Shown here piece after piece: positions 5,887 to 6,115 of a stretch of DNA of 6,115 nt (its first letter is position 1; each line of letters opens with the position of its first letter). The position numbers and the translations under genes were made by a program. The stretch spans positions 1 to 6,115 of the forward strand of contig JAFOAB010000253.1 in NCBI GenBank assembly GCA_017382555.1, written 5' to 3'. The stretch is from Clostridia bacterium. GTDB taxonomy: Bacteria; Bacillota; Clostridia; Oscillospirales; CAG-272. The notes under the pieces were generated by a model. The model was not told the DNA's origin. It made no database searches and saw only the letters and a list, made by a program, of their open reading frames with translations.

Positions 5887-5921
5887 AAAACAAAGGACAC
5901 CGATCGGTGTCCTTTGTTTTT
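5887..5921 (+). terminator. Terminator of tRNA-Gln
   Basis: CAAAGGACACCGA (5891-5903) and TCGGTGTCCTTTG (5904-5916) are exact complements, flanked by an A-run before and five T after. Together with the flanking A and T runs it is a 36-bp perfect palindrome that begins at the last base of the tRNA CCA. Being symmetric, it could also end transcription arriving on the minus strand. Confidence 0.92.
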
Positions 5922-5932
5922 GCCTTCTATAA

Positions 5933-5949
5933 GAAGCAGGATTTGAACC
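5933..5949 (-). repeat. T-arm-like repeat copy 2 (inverted)
   Basis: On the minus strand GGTTCAAATCCTGCTTC matches 16 of 17 bases of the T-loop/T-stem/acceptor sequence of the adjacent tRNA-Gln (5862-5878). No D arm or anticodon arm accompanies it on either side, so it is not a tRNA gene. Together with the copy at 6020-6035 it makes a 16-bp inverted repeat (15 of 16) around the GC-rich hairpin. Confidence 0.75.
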
Positions 5950-5994
5950 GCGCGGCGTTGAATGAACGTCCGGGGGACGTTCAGATCCGCGCGG
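5948..5994. repeat. GC-rich compound hairpin
   Basis: TGAACGTCC-GGG-GGACGTTCA (5963-5983) is a perfect 9-bp stem with a 3-base loop. Outside it CCGCGCGG occurs at 5948-5955 and 5987-5994; the two copies are self-complementary and can pair to extend the hairpin. Base composition is far more GC-rich than the neighbouring intergenic DNA. A further small stem, GCCC-GTCGA-GGGC, follows at 6001-6013. No T-run follows. The function is unknown. Confidence 0.65.
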
Positions 5995-6012
5995 ACCGGA
6001 GCCCGTCGAGGG

Positions 6013-6038
6013 CGGAGAATTCAAATCCTTCTTCTCCG
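6013..6038 (+). pseudogene. Collapsed tRNA-like remnant (acceptor stem joined to T-loop)
   Basis: CGGAGAA (6013-6019) pairs perfectly with TTCTCCG (6032-6038). Between them is TTCAAATCCTTC, i.e. T loop TTCAAAT followed by the 3' half of a T stem. TTCAAATCCTTCTTC (6020-6034) is identical over 15 bases to the tRNA-Gln 3' region (5864-5878). It looks like a tRNA from which the D arm, anticodon arm, variable loop and T-stem 5' half are missing, and it is followed by a terminator like a real tRNA gene. No CCA is encoded. It could also be simply one arm of a palindromic repeat element. Confidence 0.45.
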
Positions 6039-6044
6039 TTTCGT

Positions 6045-6071
6045 ACAGCACCCAACGGGTGCTGTTTTTTT
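6045..6071 (+). terminator. Rho-independent terminator after the T-arm-like copy
   Basis: ACAGCACCC (6045-6053) and GGGTGCTGT (6057-6065) form a perfect 9-bp stem with an AAC loop, followed by seven T (6065-6071). The minus strand lacks a T-run, so it acts on plus-strand transcription. No complete gene precedes it; only the T-arm-like remnant does. Confidence 0.85.
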
Positions 6072-6089
6072 GTGGCTCTCAGCTTCACA

Positions 6090-6104
6090 GAAGGATTTGA
6101 ACCC
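6090..6104 (-). repeat. T-arm-like repeat copy 4 (inverted)
   Basis: On the minus strand GGGTTCAAATCCTTC is identical over 15 bases to the tRNA-Gln T arm (5861-5875). The surrounding bases do not complete a T stem (CTGGG against CCTTC), so it is not part of an intact tRNA as far as the edge shows. It continues the alternating orientation of the earlier copies. Confidence 0.75.
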
Positions 6105-6115
6105 AGCGTTAAGCA

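Noticed and set aside
5650..6051. 133-codon open frame on the minus strand across the tRNA and repeat region
   Set aside because: It runs antisense through tRNA-Gln, its terminator and the palindromes, has no ribosome binding site, and its residues simply translate these RNA structures. Such frames are often misannotated as hypothetical proteins.
5886..6115. CRISPR array or integron attC sites
   Set aside because: The repeats are inverted and unevenly spaced, with palindromes rather than unique spacers between them, and no attC core sites or cas/integrase genes are present.

Overview
The window looks like chromosomal DNA of a strictly anaerobic, moderate-GC Firmicute, probably a gut-type Clostridia member. 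The reasons are a class III (anaerobic) ribonucleotide reductase with NrdR boxes, strong GGAGG-type ribosome binding sites, sigma-A type promoters (TTGACA/TATAAT), GTG/TTG codons near starts, and a tRNA-Gln of Firmicutes type. The exact genus cannot be read from the sequence.

Layout. Left part, minus strand (1-2136): an XRE-type regulator with a membrane-embedded C-terminal half is translationally coupled (TAATG) to nrdG, the radical-SAM activase. A 140-bp control region follows, with two tandem NrdR boxes, a good promoter and a 12-bp inverted repeat. Then comes the 5' part of nrdD, which runs off the left edge. The order nrdG-nrdD, with the NrdR boxes between them, implies separate control of activase and reductase.

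Centre, plus strand (2252-4675): a consensus promoter drives three tightly packed genes: a GT8 glycosyltransferase, a PlsC-like acyltransferase and a CrtO-like (glycosyl-diaponeurosporenoate acyltransferase family) membrane protein. They end in a bidirectional terminator shared with the convergent trxB. One glycosyltransferase and two candidate acyltransferases in one operon suggest synthesis of an acylated glycolipid or surface glycan; the product is inferred, not known.

Right part: trxB (thioredoxin reductase, minus), an AT-rich gap, a consensus promoter, and tRNA-Gln(CTG) with encoded CCA and a palindromic terminator. The last 230 bp hold no credible protein gene. They hold short copies of the tRNA's own T-loop/T-stem sequence in alternating orientation, separated alternately by terminator hairpins and a GC-rich hairpin, including what looks like a tRNA collapsed to acceptor stem plus T-loop. 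This array is the most unusual structure in the window and runs to the right edge.
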